NCBI RefSeq assembly: GCF_003971195.1
Contig: NZ_CP034593.1
Span: forward strand, 744,001-808,000
DNA length: 64,000 bases
Direction: 5' to 3'
DNA from: Flaviflexus ciconiae
GTDB taxonomy: Bacteria > Actinomycetota > Actinomycetes > Actinomycetales > Actinomycetaceae
Shown here: positions 36,310 to 45,075 of the stretch, in pieces
How positions within the stretch are numbered: the stretch's first letter is position 1
Layout: each line of letters begins with the position of its first letter
The notes under the pieces: model-generated
Seen by the model: only the letters and a program-made list of their open reading frames with translations
What the model was told of the DNA's origin: nothing
Databases searched by the model: none
Position numbers and translations under genes: made by a program

Positions 36310-36858
36310 TTAGCGCGTGCGGGCTCGATCGAGTCGCTGCTTCTCCCAGTCGGCGCGTAGTACCGACATCTGCACGACGTCGTAGCGCAGGCCTTTCCAG
36401 GAACGTGCTTCCGGGATTCGGGAGCATTCCTTCAAACCGAGTCGCTCGCCGGTCTTGATCATGGGTTCGTTTCCGGACCAGGTGCTGAGCGTAACGACGT
36501 GCGCGCGTGTGTGGTTGAAGGTGTGATCGATCCAGAGCCTGCCGGCTTCGGTGCCGATGCCTTGGTTGCGGTATGTGGGGTCGTAAATGACGATACCGAT
36601 ATCCCACCAGCCACCTCCCCTGGGCGGTAATTCTGAGCGATTAACTGTTCCCACGCGTTGCCCATCGGCCTCGATGATGGAGCCGAACCTCGTGTTCAGC
36701 ACCTGGGCCTGCTTGAACTCTTCGTAACTCAGTCTCCTGATGTGGTCGTGCAGGAATGGAGAATCCCATTGCTTCCATTCCGCATCATCTAGTTCATGGC
36801 GCCAGTGCCACAGCCACGGCCAGTCGTCCTCATACTCCCTCCTGAGGTTTACCTTCAT
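36310..36858 (-). CDS. GNAT family N-acetyltransferase
   Basis: 182 residues resembling RimJ/RimL-type acetyltransferases. The acetyl-CoA loop is visible as IVIYDPTYRNQGIGTEAGRL (about residues 88-107), followed by the motif B region GERLGLKECSRIPEA. Such enzymes modify protein N-termini, antibiotics or small amines; the substrate cannot be told. TAATCT ends 6 bases before the ATG, so it is probably leaderless and monocistronic. Confidence 0.88.
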   Translation of the reverse strand: MKVNLRREYEDDWPWLWHWRHELDDAEWKQWDSPFLHDHIRRLSYEEFKQAQVLNTRFGSIIEADGQRVGTVNRSELPPRGGGWWDIGIVIYDPTYRNQGIGTEAGRLWIDHTFNHTRAHVVTLSTWSGNEPMIKTGERLGLKECSRIPEARSWKGLRYDVVQMSVLRADWEKQRLDRARTR

Positions 36859-36978
36859 AACAACAGATTAGTCCGAATGGCGCCCTACGGGGGTATTAGC
36901 GGAAACGATCGATCATGCTGGTTCTCCGATTTAACGGTATCCGTGGTCGTTACATGCACGATAAGGGGCCTGGAGTAG

Positions 36979-37686
36979 TTAGAGCACTACCCCCACGAGG
37001 GCACCGATCGCGTAGGTGATGAGCATGGCTGCCAGTCCCCCGATGACGACTCGGACGATGGCTCGCCCAACGGGAGCACCACCTAGGCGTGCGGAAGTTG
37101 TTCCGGTAATAATGAGTGCGATAACAACGGCGACAATCGTCGCAACGACTCGAACGGAGTCTGGCGACGCCACCATGGCGATCAGCGGAATGATAGCTCC
37201 AACAACAAAGGCGATCATGGAGGCCCAGGCAGCGTGCCAGGGATTCGTTAGTTCGTCGGCATTGATCCCTAGCTCGTAGCGAGCGTGTGCTCCGATGGCG
37301 TCGGAATCGCTCAGCTCAGCAGCAACGGCAAGCGACGTTTTCTTGGATAATCCTTCTCTTTCGAAGGTGTGGGCAAGGCTCAGGCGCTGGTTCTCGGGAT
37401 TCTCATCAAGGCGTTTTCTCAGTACGTCGATTTCCGCTTTCTCGGTATCGCGCTGACTTGAAACAGAGACGTATTCCCCCACGGCCATAGATATCGCGCC
37501 CGCAACCAGACCCGCAACGCCCGATGCAATGAGTGCCTGATCAGAAACCGCGGCACCCGCCACTCCCATGACGATGCCGGCAGTGGAAACAATGCCGTCG
37601 TTTGCTCCGAGCACACCGGCACGTAGCCAGTTGAGCTTGCTCGATAGCCCGTCTGCCTTTGACTCGATATCGGTTACCTGTGCCAT
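36979..37686 (-). CDS. VIT1/CCC1-family iron/manganese transporter
   Basis: 235 residues with five predicted membrane segments and the family signature LRAGVLGANDGIVSTAGIVMG near residues 22-42 (shown here as its beginning and end). The middle charged region (EKAEIDVLRKRLDENPE) is the cytoplasmic metal-binding insert. VIT1/CCC1 proteins move Fe2+ or Mn2+ out of the cytoplasm, protecting against metal overload. ATG 37686 is chosen over GTG 37698 because GGAGG lies 5-6 bases before it. A perfect 14-bp palindrome lies 49 bases upstream. Confidence 0.9.
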   Translation of the reverse strand: MAQVTDIESKADGLSSKLNWLRAGVLGANDGIVSTAGIVMGVAGAAVSDQALIASGVAGLVAGAISMAVGEYVSVSSQRDTEKAEIDVLRKRLDENPENQRLSLAHTFEREGLSKKTSLAVAAELSDSDAIGAHARYELGINADELTNPWHAAWASMIAFVVGAIIPLIAMVASPDSVRVVATIVAVVIALIITGTTSARLGGAPVGRAIVRVVIGGLAAMLITYAIGALVGVVL

Positions 37687-37734
37687 GGTGTCCTCCACTC
37701 CCCCTCAGATGCTTGGCAATCACCTGCTCAGTCC

Positions 37735-37748
37735 TGAGCCTAGGCTCA
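37735..37748 (-). promoter_or_regulatory. 14-bp palindrome upstream of the VIT1-family gene
   Basis: TGAGCCTAGGCTCA is a perfect palindrome in the likely promoter of the metal transporter. It shares the core AGGCT of DtxR/IdeR boxes but is not a full consensus match. Confidence 0.4.
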
Positions 37749-38017
37749 TAATCGGTTGTTGTCACCGAAGGGAAGGCTCACCTTTCACTGTTATGGAGTG
37801 GTTTTAGGCTACCCTCATCGGCCTGTCATAACTGTTTGTCGAACACCGAATCGACAACGGTAAACCCCGCCATCTATCGATACTTGTTTCGCTTGTGACG
37901 GCGGCACCGACAGGAGCCAGGACCTTGCCGACAGCGACCGAACCGACGCAACTTACGGGCCTCGAGTTCATAAGTGGCAACATGGTGCATTCCCGCACAC
38001 CGATACGGTCATTCTCG

Positions 38018-38023
38018 TAGTCT
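38018..38023 (+). promoter_or_regulatory. -10 element of the larA-like gene (leaderless)
   Basis: TAGTCT ends 6 bases before the ATG. Confidence 0.5.
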
Positions 38024-38029
38024 GCCCAT

Positions 38030-39346
38030 ATGACCTGGTTTAAGCACGAGGCGTCTATCATCGATCGCCCAAAGATTGAAGAAATGTTGCTTCGCACGGT
38101 AGCGGAGTCGAGGGAAAGGCTCGGAATTGAGAGACTCAACCGGGTACTTCTCCTTCCGCCCGATATTACCCGAGCGCATGCTGGAGTCGGCTGGATGACC
38201 GAGTTTCTCTACCACCATCTGACCGAGGCGGGTGCCGATGTTCATGTGATTCCGACGCTCGGGCAGCACGTGCCACACACGCCCGAGGACAACACGTGGA
38301 TGTTTGGATCCGTTCCCGAGGAAAAGATCCATGCCCACGATTGGAAGAACGGCGTCACCCATCTGGGCATGATTGAGGCGGAGTTCGTGAAGGAGAAGAC
38401 GGGCGGGCTTGTTGACTGGGAGATCCCGATCGACCTGAACACCATGACGGTCACTGAGGACTGGGATCTCATCATCAACATTGGGCACGTCGTCCCTCAC
38501 GAGGTTCTTGGCTTCGCCAATCACAACAAGAATTATTTCATTGGGCTTGGCGGTAAGCGTCTGCTCGGCGGCTCCCACATGGCATCAGCCGTTTACGGCA
38601 TAGAAAACAACCTGGGTAACCTGCTTACACCGGTCCGTGCCTGCTTTAACGAAGCCGAGGAACGCTACCTTGGCCACCTTAAGGATGTCTACATCCAGGT
38701 CGTCATGGACTATAACGATGACGGGGAACTGGTCCACACAGGTGTTTATGTTGGTGACGACCTTGAAACCTACTACGACGCAGCACGTGCGTCCCTTGCG
38801 CAAAACATTACGCAATTCGATAAGCCGGTAAAGAAGATCGTGGCTGTCATGCAGGCGGACGAGTTCCGGGCAACCTGGGTTGCCAACAAGGCCGTGTACC
38901 GCACTCGCATGGCAATTGCGGATGGTGGGGAGCTTCTCGTTATCGCCCCCGGCGTTGAGCGTTTTGGGGAGCAGCCCGAAGTGGATGATCTTGTCCGTAA
39001 GTACGGCTACATAAGTCAGGCCGAAGTCCTTGAGCTCTTCGCAACACAGGAGGATATGCAGGACATCCCCCACGGTACAGCGCATCTTGTTCATGGCTCC
39101 TCCGAGGGCCGATTCACCATCAGGTATGCGCCAGGAAAACTGACCCGGGAAGACATTGAATCTGTCGGCTACGAGTACATGGATGTGAACGAAGCCCTCA
39201 ACCGGTATAACCCCGAAGTTATGAAGGATGGCTGGAATACCATGCCGGATGGTGAAGACGTCTTCTATATTTCCACGCCGTCAGCTGGCCTGTGGGCGAC
39301 AAAGGACAAACTGGCTCAGCGCGCAGATCACGAAATGCACAGTTAA
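38030..39346 (+). CDS. LarA (DUF2088) superfamily 2-hydroxyacid racemase/epimerase
   Basis: 438 residues. LarA enzymes use a nickel-pincer nucleotide to move the hydrogen of 2-hydroxy acids. The N-terminal motif LLLPPDITRAHAG (about 40-52) matches the substrate-binding D-TR loop. His157, Lys167 and His183 have exactly the spacing (10 and 16) of His174, Lys184 and His200 of the Lactobacillus lactate racemase, the lysine being the cofactor anchor; His80 may match His108. The substrate is not readable: lactate, malate, gluconate and others occur in the superfamily. A DctPQM importer follows, hinting at an imported hydroxy acid. LarB, LarC and LarE for cofactor synthesis are not in the window. 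Confidence 0.85.
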   Translation: MTWFKHEASIIDRPKIEEMLLRTVAESRERLGIERLNRVLLLPPDITRAHAGVGWMTEFLYHHLTEAGADVHVIPTLGQHVPHTPEDNTWMFGSVPEEKIHAHDWKNGVTHLGMIEAEFVKEKTGGLVDWEIPIDLNTMTVTEDWDLIINIGHVVPHEVLGFANHNKNYFIGLGGKRLLGGSHMASAVYGIENNLGNLLTPVRACFNEAEERYLGHLKDVYIQVVMDYNDDGELVHTGVYVGDDLETYYDAARASLAQNITQFDKPVKKIVAVMQADEFRATWVANKAVYRTRMAIADGGELLVIAPGVERFGEQPEVDDLVRKYGYISQAEVLELFATQEDMQDIPHGTAHLVHGSSEGRFTIRYAPGKLTREDIESVGYEYMDVNEALNRYNPEVMKDGWNTMPDGEDVFYISTPSAGLWATKDKLAQRADHEMHS

Positions 39347-39938
39347 CACCGCACTCCCCCTTCTACCCCGTCTTTCTACCCCGTCCTGAGAGTCGTTGGG
39401 GAGGAGAAATCTTTTCTTCCTCCTCCCCAACACCTTCCCGCCACTCCCCTGGCTGGGCGTTATTCTCGCCGTTGAAATTCGGGTGCCAAACGGTGGTCGG
39501 GTGGCCGCGGCACACATTCTCTAGGACGTAGATCCCGTTTGCTGACCCAAGGTTTCACAGAAAAATCTGTTCTACGCAGAATTTCTTGGGCTTTGCCATC
39601 AGTTGCCATCACGACTGCAACAATCCGCGCGTACTTTAAGAAACCGGACAGAAACTCTCCCCCACTGCGGTTTATGGCGAAGGTAACACTGCTACCAGCG
39701 CGACTTATCGACTGACAAAGCCCGAGGATATAGGGCTAGTTTGCACCGAAATTCACCGGTTTGAGCTACTTACATGACATGAAATGGCTCGGCATGGCAA
39801 CACACGGCAACACGGCGGAATTCAGCTCTTGGGTAAATAGTATGAGGGCACGAAGCTACCAACGATTGTCAAATGCATTCCAGATACTGACAATCCCCAC
39901 AGTGTCGGTAGCAGCGAAACGCAAGGAAGCGAGGCGCT
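39347..39938 (+). other. Intergenic region between larA-like gene and dctP
   Basis: About 590 bases. Contains the larA terminator at 39395-39431; the rest has no supported gene. The dctP promoter must lie in the last 250 bases. Confidence 0.5.
39395..39431 (+). terminator. Terminator of the larA-like gene
   Basis: Perfect 12-bp stem (GTTGGGGAGGAG with CTCCTCCCCAAC) around a 13-base pyrimidine-rich loop, 48 bases after the stop. Confidence 0.75.
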
Positions 39939-40958
39939 ATGAGGCGACATACACGATTGATAGGGGCGGCGGCTGGAACCGCGATGCTCCTGGCAGCGTG
40001 CAGTGGCACTCTGGAACCTGGACAAAACGAAGGGGACGTCCTCCATCTGGCATTGAACCAGACAGAGACCCACCCTTCCTATATTGCTTTGGACCACTGG
40101 GGTGACTACTTGGAAGAGAACACCGACGGTAGGTGGACTCTGGAGATTTACCCCAACGAGACGCTCGGCGCACAGGCCGAGGCTCTTCAGCTGGTTTCCG
40201 ATGGGTCGGTGGAATTGGCCATCGTCTCCGGCCCCCAGCTCGAGAATCTGAACAAGGATTTCATCGCACTGAACCTCCCCACCACCTTCGACAATATTGA
40301 TCACCAGATGAAGGTGCTGGCGGATGACGAAGTCGTGGGCGAGCTCTTTAACTCGTTGCGCGAGACCAATAACATTGTTGTTCTTGGTGGCTTCACACAG
40401 GGTAACCGTTCCGTCTACACGACGTTTGGTCCGGTTGAGACGCCCGATGATCTGAATGGCATGAAACTGCGTGTCCAGGAATCGGAGCTGAACCTGGCCA
40501 TGGCGGAGGCACTCGGTGCCTCGGCAACTCCGATGGCGTACGGCGAGCTCTATTCCGGTCTTCAGTCCGGAGTCGTTGATGCTGCAGAAAACAACGAGGT
40601 TTCTTACGCAACACAGCGTCACTACGAGGTTGCGCCGCACTGGTCGCAGACTAACCACCTGGTGGGTCTCGACTATCTCATCATTAACTCGACAATGCTG
40701 GACTCCATGACCCATGAAGATCGGGAGATCTTCATGGGGGGCTGGGATGAGGCGCGTGCCCTCCACGTCGAGCTGTGGCTCGAGGCCACCGATGACTCAA
40801 TTTCCCAGGCCGAAGAAGATGGCGCCACGATCCATATCGTTGACGAAACTATCTTCGATGAGGCCCTCGAGCCGCTCGTCGATCAGTTCCTCACGACCGA
40901 TACTCAGCTTGAGGTTTACGAAGGGGCCCGCGCCCTGTCCGAGAAGGATGTGGAGTAA
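39939..40958 (+). CDS. dctP: TRAP transporter substrate-binding lipoprotein DctP
   Basis: 339-residue extracytoplasmic solute receptor of a tripartite ATP-independent periplasmic transporter. It has a lipoprotein signal with lipobox LAAC (about residues 18-21). The DctP domain shows LGAQAEALQLVSDGSVELAI and the region MKLRVQESELNLAMAEALGA that holds the carboxylate-binding arginine. These receptors bind C4-dicarboxylates, sugar acids or other organic acids. Three bases separate its stop from dctQ. Good GAGG ribosome-binding site. Confidence 0.93.
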   Translation: MRRHTRLIGAAAGTAMLLAACSGTLEPGQNEGDVLHLALNQTETHPSYIALDHWGDYLEENTDGRWTLEIYPNETLGAQAEALQLVSDGSVELAIVSGPQLENLNKDFIALNLPTTFDNIDHQMKVLADDEVVGELFNSLRETNNIVVLGGFTQGNRSVYTTFGPVETPDDLNGMKLRVQESELNLAMAEALGASATPMAYGELYSGLQSGVVDAAENNEVSYATQRHYEVAPHWSQTNHLVGLDYLIINSTMLDSMTHEDREIFMGGWDEARALHVELWLEATDDSISQAEEDGATIHIVDETIFDEALEPLVDQFLTTDTQLEVYEGARALSEKDVE

Positions 40959-40960
40959 TC

Positions 40961-41563
40961 ATGGCTCTCCTAAAGAAAACTCTTGACAGAATTCTGTACG
41001 TCATTGTGACGATCCTGTTCGCAGCCCTTGTTGTCATCGTTGTCTGGCAGGTCTTTTCCCGCCAGGTCCTCAACGATCCCTCCACCTGGACCGAGGAGGG
41101 TGCCCGGATCACGTTTGTGTGGTTGGGTCTCTTCGCGGCAGCCCTGGTATTCGGTGAGCGCGGACATGTCGCGGTCGAGTTCCTCGTCCGTAAGCTCCCG
41201 GATAATTCGGAGCGTGCGGTGGCAACCTTTGTTCAGGTTGTGATCCTGGCCTTCGCCGTTATTGTTTTCATCTATGGCGGCTACCGAGCCTCTCAGAACG
41301 CATGGAACCAGGAACTTTCTGCTCTGCCGTTCACCATGGGCCAGATGTATCTAGCCCTGCCCATCAGCGGTGTTCTCATCGCCTTCTACTCGATCTACTA
41401 CATCATCGGCATGGCCCTCAAACTTGAGGAAGCGTACGGCGACCACTCCGACGAAGACGTCGAGGTTGCTCTCGATCCTGAGACCGCCGAAGCCGCTCGA
41501 GCCGAGTCTGAGCTGGTCGATCCAGTAACGCCGCGCTCGCCCGATACGTCTAAGGAGGCATGA
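40961..41563 (+). CDS. dctQ: TRAP transporter small membrane subunit DctQ
   Basis: 200 residues with four membrane segments (about 10-33, 47-68, 85-106 and 123-146) typical of DctQ, and a long acidic cytoplasmic tail rich in Glu and Asp (about 155-200) that is unusual in length. The conserved WTEEGARITFVWLGLFAAAL segment is clear. It scaffolds the large subunit. Its stop overlaps the dctM start. Confidence 0.92.
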   Translation: MALLKKTLDRILYVIVTILFAALVVIVVWQVFSRQVLNDPSTWTEEGARITFVWLGLFAAALVFGERGHVAVEFLVRKLPDNSERAVATFVQVVILAFAVIVFIYGGYRASQNAWNQELSALPFTMGQMYLALPISGVLIAFYSIYYIIGMALKLEEAYGDHSDEDVEVALDPETAEAARAESELVDPVTPRSPDTSKEA

Positions 41564-42870
41564 TGGATCCGAATACCCTTGCTGGTCTTATCCTCATTGT
41601 TGGCATCATCTTTGGCATTGTTGTCTCGATCCCAATTGCCGTCACCATCGGTGTCTCGACCATGCTCGCGGCGGTCCCGCTGCTTGGTCTCGAGCAGGCA
41701 TCGCTTGTCACCGCCCAGCGCATGTTTACGGGCATCAACTCGTTCCCTCTGCTCGCGATTCCGCTGTTTGTTTTGGCGGGCGTGATCATGAATAACGGCG
41801 GTATTGCCGGCAGACTCGTTGACGCCGCAAAGGTGCTCACGGGTCGCATGCCGGCGTCGCTCGCACAGACAAACATTGTTGCCAACTCCCTGTTTGGTGC
41901 CGTCTCTGGCGCTGCGGTGGCCTCAGCCGCCGCTGTCGGTAACGTCATGCATGGCCGCATGGTCAAGGATGGCTACGACAAGCGCTTCGCCGCTGCCGTC
42001 AACGTCGCCGCGGCGCCGTCCGGCATGCTCATCCCGCCGTCGAACACCTTTATCGTCTACTCGCTGGTCTCTTCAACATCGATTGCGGCGCTGTTCATGG
42101 CGGGCTTGATTCCCGGCATCATGTGGGTCCTTGCCTGTATGCTCGTCGTTTATCTGTACGCACGAAAGCAGCCGGGCCGTCTTAAGTCCGAGGAGCGCGT
42201 GTCGTTCACGGACGGCATGAAGATTATTTGGCGCGCAGTTCCGTCGCTCCTCATGATCGTCATCGTTGTCGGTGGTATTCTCGGCGGCCTCTTTACCGCA
42301 ACCGAGTCCGCCTCGATTGCCGTCGTGTACTGCCTCATCCTGTCGATGGTTTACCGCACCATTAAGATCAAGGACCTTCCCGATATCCTCGTCGACGCCA
42401 GCCGCACGACAGCAATCGTCATGATGCTCGTAGCGGTCTCCACGGCCCTGTCGTTCGTCATGTCCTTTGCCCGCATCCCCGAGCTCATCTCCGATGCTGT
42501 TCTGGGAACAACGGACTCGACCGCAGTTGTCCTGCTGATCGTCACAATTATCTTGCTTCTCGTTGGCACCTTCATGGACCCAACCCCCGCCATTCTCATC
42601 TTCGTTCCGATTTTCCTTCCGATCGTCACGGAGCTGGGTGTCGACCCGGTCCACTTCGGTGCACTCGTTGTCATGGCACTGTCGATTGGCGTAATCACGC
42701 CGCCTGTCGGCAACGTCCTCTTCGTCGGTGCTAGAGTCGCAAGACTCCGGATCGAGCCTGTCACCGGCAAGCTCTGGCCATTCCTCATCGCAATTGTTAT
42801 TGCGCTGTTCATCGTGGTCTACGTACCGGTCCTGTCGACGTGGCTCCCAACAACCATGGGACTCCTATAG
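41563..42870 (+). CDS. dctM: TRAP transporter large permease DctM
   Basis: 435-residue membrane protein with about twelve segments, the ion-coupled transport subunit. Family motifs include FPLLAIPLFVLAGVIMNNGG (about residues 63-82) and AAAPSGMLIPPSNTFIVYSL near 148-167. The second of two adjacent ATGs is preferred: AAGGAGG lies 5 bases before it and the overlap with dctQ is then the common TGATG. The first ATG, at 41560, is only 2 bases from that site. Last gene of dctPQM. Confidence 0.94.
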   Translation: MDPNTLAGLILIVGIIFGIVVSIPIAVTIGVSTMLAAVPLLGLEQASLVTAQRMFTGINSFPLLAIPLFVLAGVIMNNGGIAGRLVDAAKVLTGRMPASLAQTNIVANSLFGAVSGAAVASAAAVGNVMHGRMVKDGYDKRFAAAVNVAAAPSGMLIPPSNTFIVYSLVSSTSIAALFMAGLIPGIMWVLACMLVVYLYARKQPGRLKSEERVSFTDGMKIIWRAVPSLLMIVIVVGGILGGLFTATESASIAVVYCLILSMVYRTIKIKDLPDILVDASRTTAIVMMLVAVSTALSFVMSFARIPELISDAVLGTTDSTAVVLLIVTIILLLVGTFMDPTPAILIFVPIFLPIVTELGVDPVHFGALVVMALSIGVITPPVGNVLFVGARVARLRIEPVTGKLWPFLIAIVIALFIVVYVPVLSTWLPTTMGLL

Positions 42871-42900
42871 CCATCGCGACACACGCTGCCTTACGCGTTT

Positions 42901-42943
42901 AGTGGTGGGGTGGTTCGGATTCGTTCCGGGCCATCCCACCACT
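42901..42943 (+). terminator. Terminator of dctPQM
   Basis: 13-bp stem with one G-U pair (arms 42901-42913 and 42931-42943), 30 bases after the dctM stop. Confidence 0.75.
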
Positions 42944-43241
42944 TCGTCTATCCACCAGGTTTATCGACGACACTGCGCTCATCTTCACAAGCCACTCGGC
43001 TGACAGCTCTGCCAAGCTGATGAAAGCCGCGCATCCCCGCCAAGCCGCTGTCCAGCTCAGGTAGGGATGCAGCTGGTCCTCTCCCCCACCTCTTCCACGA
43101 AGCCACGAAGATGATCGGCTGATATCCCGCCAATATCAATCGTGAATCAACCGTGTCTGTGTATGGAATTGTTTTGCAAAATACCGCGGATTATTCCCGG
43201 AATCCCCCCTTAGTGAATTCCTCGACAATAGTTTCGCTTTT

Positions 43242-43274
43242 AACTAATTCCATGTTTGGATTAGTTCGTTAGTT
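43242..43274 (+). promoter_or_regulatory. TTAGTT repeat cluster upstream of the FMN reductase gene
   Basis: AACTAATTCCA (43242-43252) and TGGATTAGTT (43257-43266) form an inverted repeat with one bulge, and TTAGTTCG is then repeated directly (43261-43274). Placed 20-50 bases before the start, it looks like the binding site of a redox-type regulator. Confidence 0.4.
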
Positions 43275-43293
43275 CATCTTGAAAGGAAGACAC

Positions 43294-43821
43294 ATGAAGG
43301 TTGGAATCATCCTCGGTTCGATCCGCGAGGAGCGAGCAGGCGAGCAGATTGGCAAGTGGGTTTACGATGAGGCTGTCAAGCATGGCGGCGCCGAGTTCGA
43401 GCTTGTTGACCTGCGGGAGTTCAATGTTCCCCTGCTGACCTCGTCCACGCACCCGGCTATGGCCAACGGCAAGTATGATTCCGCCGAGGTTCAGGCGTGG
43501 GGCGACAAGATCAACGAGTTTGACGCCTATATCTTCGTGACCGCCGAGTACAACCACGGTGTCCCGGGCGCCTTCAAGAATGCCTTTGATTCCATCGCCA
43601 ACGAGTGGATGAACAAGAGGGTGGCATTCGTCGGCTACGGCGCCGCTAATGGTGTGCGCTCGATCGAGCAGTGGCGGACCATCGTTGCGAATATGAACAT
43701 GTGGGACATCCGTTCCACGGTCGAGCTGAGCCTGTTCCTTGACTTTGGTGACAATGGCTTCGAGCCGCTCGATCGTCGCCCCGGTGAGCTCGGTGTTCTT
43801 ATCGACCAGCTTGTCGCCTAG
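43294..43821 (+). CDS. NADPH-dependent FMN reductase family protein
   Basis: 175-residue flavodoxin-like reductase. The FMN phosphate loop is near the start (VGIILGSIREERAGEQIGKW, residues 3-22) and the flavin-ring loop reads VTAEYNHGVPGAFKNAFD near residues 82-99. Such enzymes reduce quinones, azo dyes, chromate or free FMN. ATG 43294 is preceded by AAAGGAAG; the frame is open 5 codons earlier but without that spacing. Monocistronic, with its own terminator. Confidence 0.9.
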   Translation: MKVGIILGSIREERAGEQIGKWVYDEAVKHGGAEFELVDLREFNVPLLTSSTHPAMANGKYDSAEVQAWGDKINEFDAYIFVTAEYNHGVPGAFKNAFDSIANEWMNKRVAFVGYGAANGVRSIEQWRTIVANMNMWDIRSTVELSLFLDFGDNGFEPLDRRPGELGVLIDQLVA

Positions 43822-44128
43822 TAGCGACTCGGTGCTTGGCTGAGCTTTCATCCAGCATTGAAGAGGGTGCGGCACGGAGAATATCTGTGCCGCACCCTCT
43901 TTGAGTTTTCGACATGGCAGGTCATCGCCCGCTGTTTTCTTCAGGCGCGCAGCTAGCCCTGCATCGTTCAGCACTGTCTAGATCGGCCCGATAGACCGGC
44001 TATGGCCCAGGACTTTAGGTCTAGACATCTTGGTTTTCCGGGATTTCCCTGTGCTTTACCTGGTAACTTTTGGTCGCACGTACCCCAATTCATACCGCCG
44101 CAATTGGGCACCAACTATTGTTGAAGTC
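43822..44128 (+). other. Intergenic region before the TIGR03085 gene
   Basis: About 300 bases: terminator at 43861-43901 followed by spacer with the TIGR03085 -10 at 44116-44121. No gene seen. Confidence 0.5.
43861..43901 (+). terminator. Terminator of the FMN reductase gene
   Basis: Perfect 15-bp stem (arms 43861-43875 and 43887-43901) followed by TTGAGTTTTC. Confidence 0.85.
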
Positions 44129-44772
44129 ATGGATTTTGTCACGAAGGAACGCTCAGACCTCATCAGCACATTCGAACGGATCGGGCCCGATGCGCCAACG
44201 CTGTGTGAAGGTTGGGATACAGAAGATCTTCTTCGGCACATGGTGACCCGAGAGATCTACCCCCACATCACTCTCGCGGCAAAGGTGCCGTGGAACTTCT
44301 CCGATGCGATTCGTGAGAAGAATGATCATCTCGAAACCGCATCCTTTGATGAGCTGCTCGATATCTACCGCAAGGGTCCCCAAAAGTATTCTCCTCTGCA
44401 GGTTTCTGCGCTCAACCGAGCCTTCAACACTCTCGAGTATGTGATCCACCACGAGGACATCCGGAGGGCGCAGACACCTGAGCTGGGTCGGGTCCTGGAT
44501 GACGAAGATCAGAAGGCCATCTGGGGTTCTCTTAAGACAACCGGCCAGGTGTCATTCGCTATGGCACCGGTGCGGATCATTCTCCGCTCCCCGAGCATGG
44601 TGAGTTCACCGCACTCACCACCAAGCGTCACGAGAACGCCGTGACAATCGTGGGCACGCCTCTTGAGCTCGCGCTCTACACCTTCGGTCGGTCCGTCGCC
44701 CAGGTCGAGCTTGAAGGCGATCCCGAGGATGTTGAGAAGGTTAAAGGCATGAAGAATACCCCGGACGAGTAA
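44129..44772 (+). pseudogene. TIGR03085 family protein (DinB-like), one C-run frameshift
   Basis: Actinobacterial TIGR03085 protein related to mycothiol-dependent maleylpyruvate isomerases, 214 residues when repaired. The first frame runs MDFVTKERSDLISTFERIGP, TLCEGWDTEDLLRHMVTRE and YVIHHEDIRRAQT (metal-site histidines). At CCCC 44589-44592 it shifts; one more C gives RSPEHGEFTALTTKRHEN and continues VTIVGTPLELALYTFGR to the stop at 44772. TATTGT ends 7 bases before the ATG at 44129, which is preferred to the longer upstream frame. Function unknown; thiol-dependent chemistry would fit with mtr in this genome. Confidence 0.82.
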
Positions 44773-45075
44773 CGCAATGAGGAACTCGTTGGGAAGCTAT
44801 GTCGGAGGGCGGGGGAACGATATGCCGCTCTCCGTACTTGCCACAGTCAGCCGCGGTGCACGGTAGCTCGGCGCGTAGCTCTCCCCGGCAGATCTGTGCG
44901 CTGTCAGCGTCTGATGCTCGGTCATGGATAGCCGCCCGATTATCTGCCGGAAGGATTGAGCGTGGGAATGTGGCTACCAGCCGCTCAGTAGTCCACGCAC
45001 ATATCCACGTACAAGAGGCCGGTACGACGTAGCCCCGCCGAAGCGGGGCTCACTCAAGCATTCTAGAGGCTGTCG
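44773..45075 (+). other. Convergent intergenic region
   Basis: About 300 bases between the TIGR03085 gene and the MerR gene; only the hairpin at 45031-45050 stands out. Confidence 0.5.
45031..45050. terminator. Hairpin terminator between convergent genes
   Basis: AGCCCCGC-CGAA-GCGGGGCT: perfect 8-bp stem with a tetraloop (TTCG when read on the minus strand), usable from both sides. Confidence 0.65.

Larger units (their letters stand above)
37687..38029 (+). other. Divergent intergenic region between VIT1-family and larA-like genes
   Basis: About 340 bases with the palindrome at 37735-37748, a TTTTAGGCTACCCTCA segment loosely like half of a DtxR/IdeR box (37802-37817), and the larA -10. No gene seen. 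Confidence 0.45.
42871..43293 (+). other. Intergenic region between dctM and the FMN reductase gene
   Basis: About 420 bases: dctPQM terminator at 42901-42943, then spacer, then an AT-rich promoter region with the repeats at 43242-43274. Confidence 0.5.
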
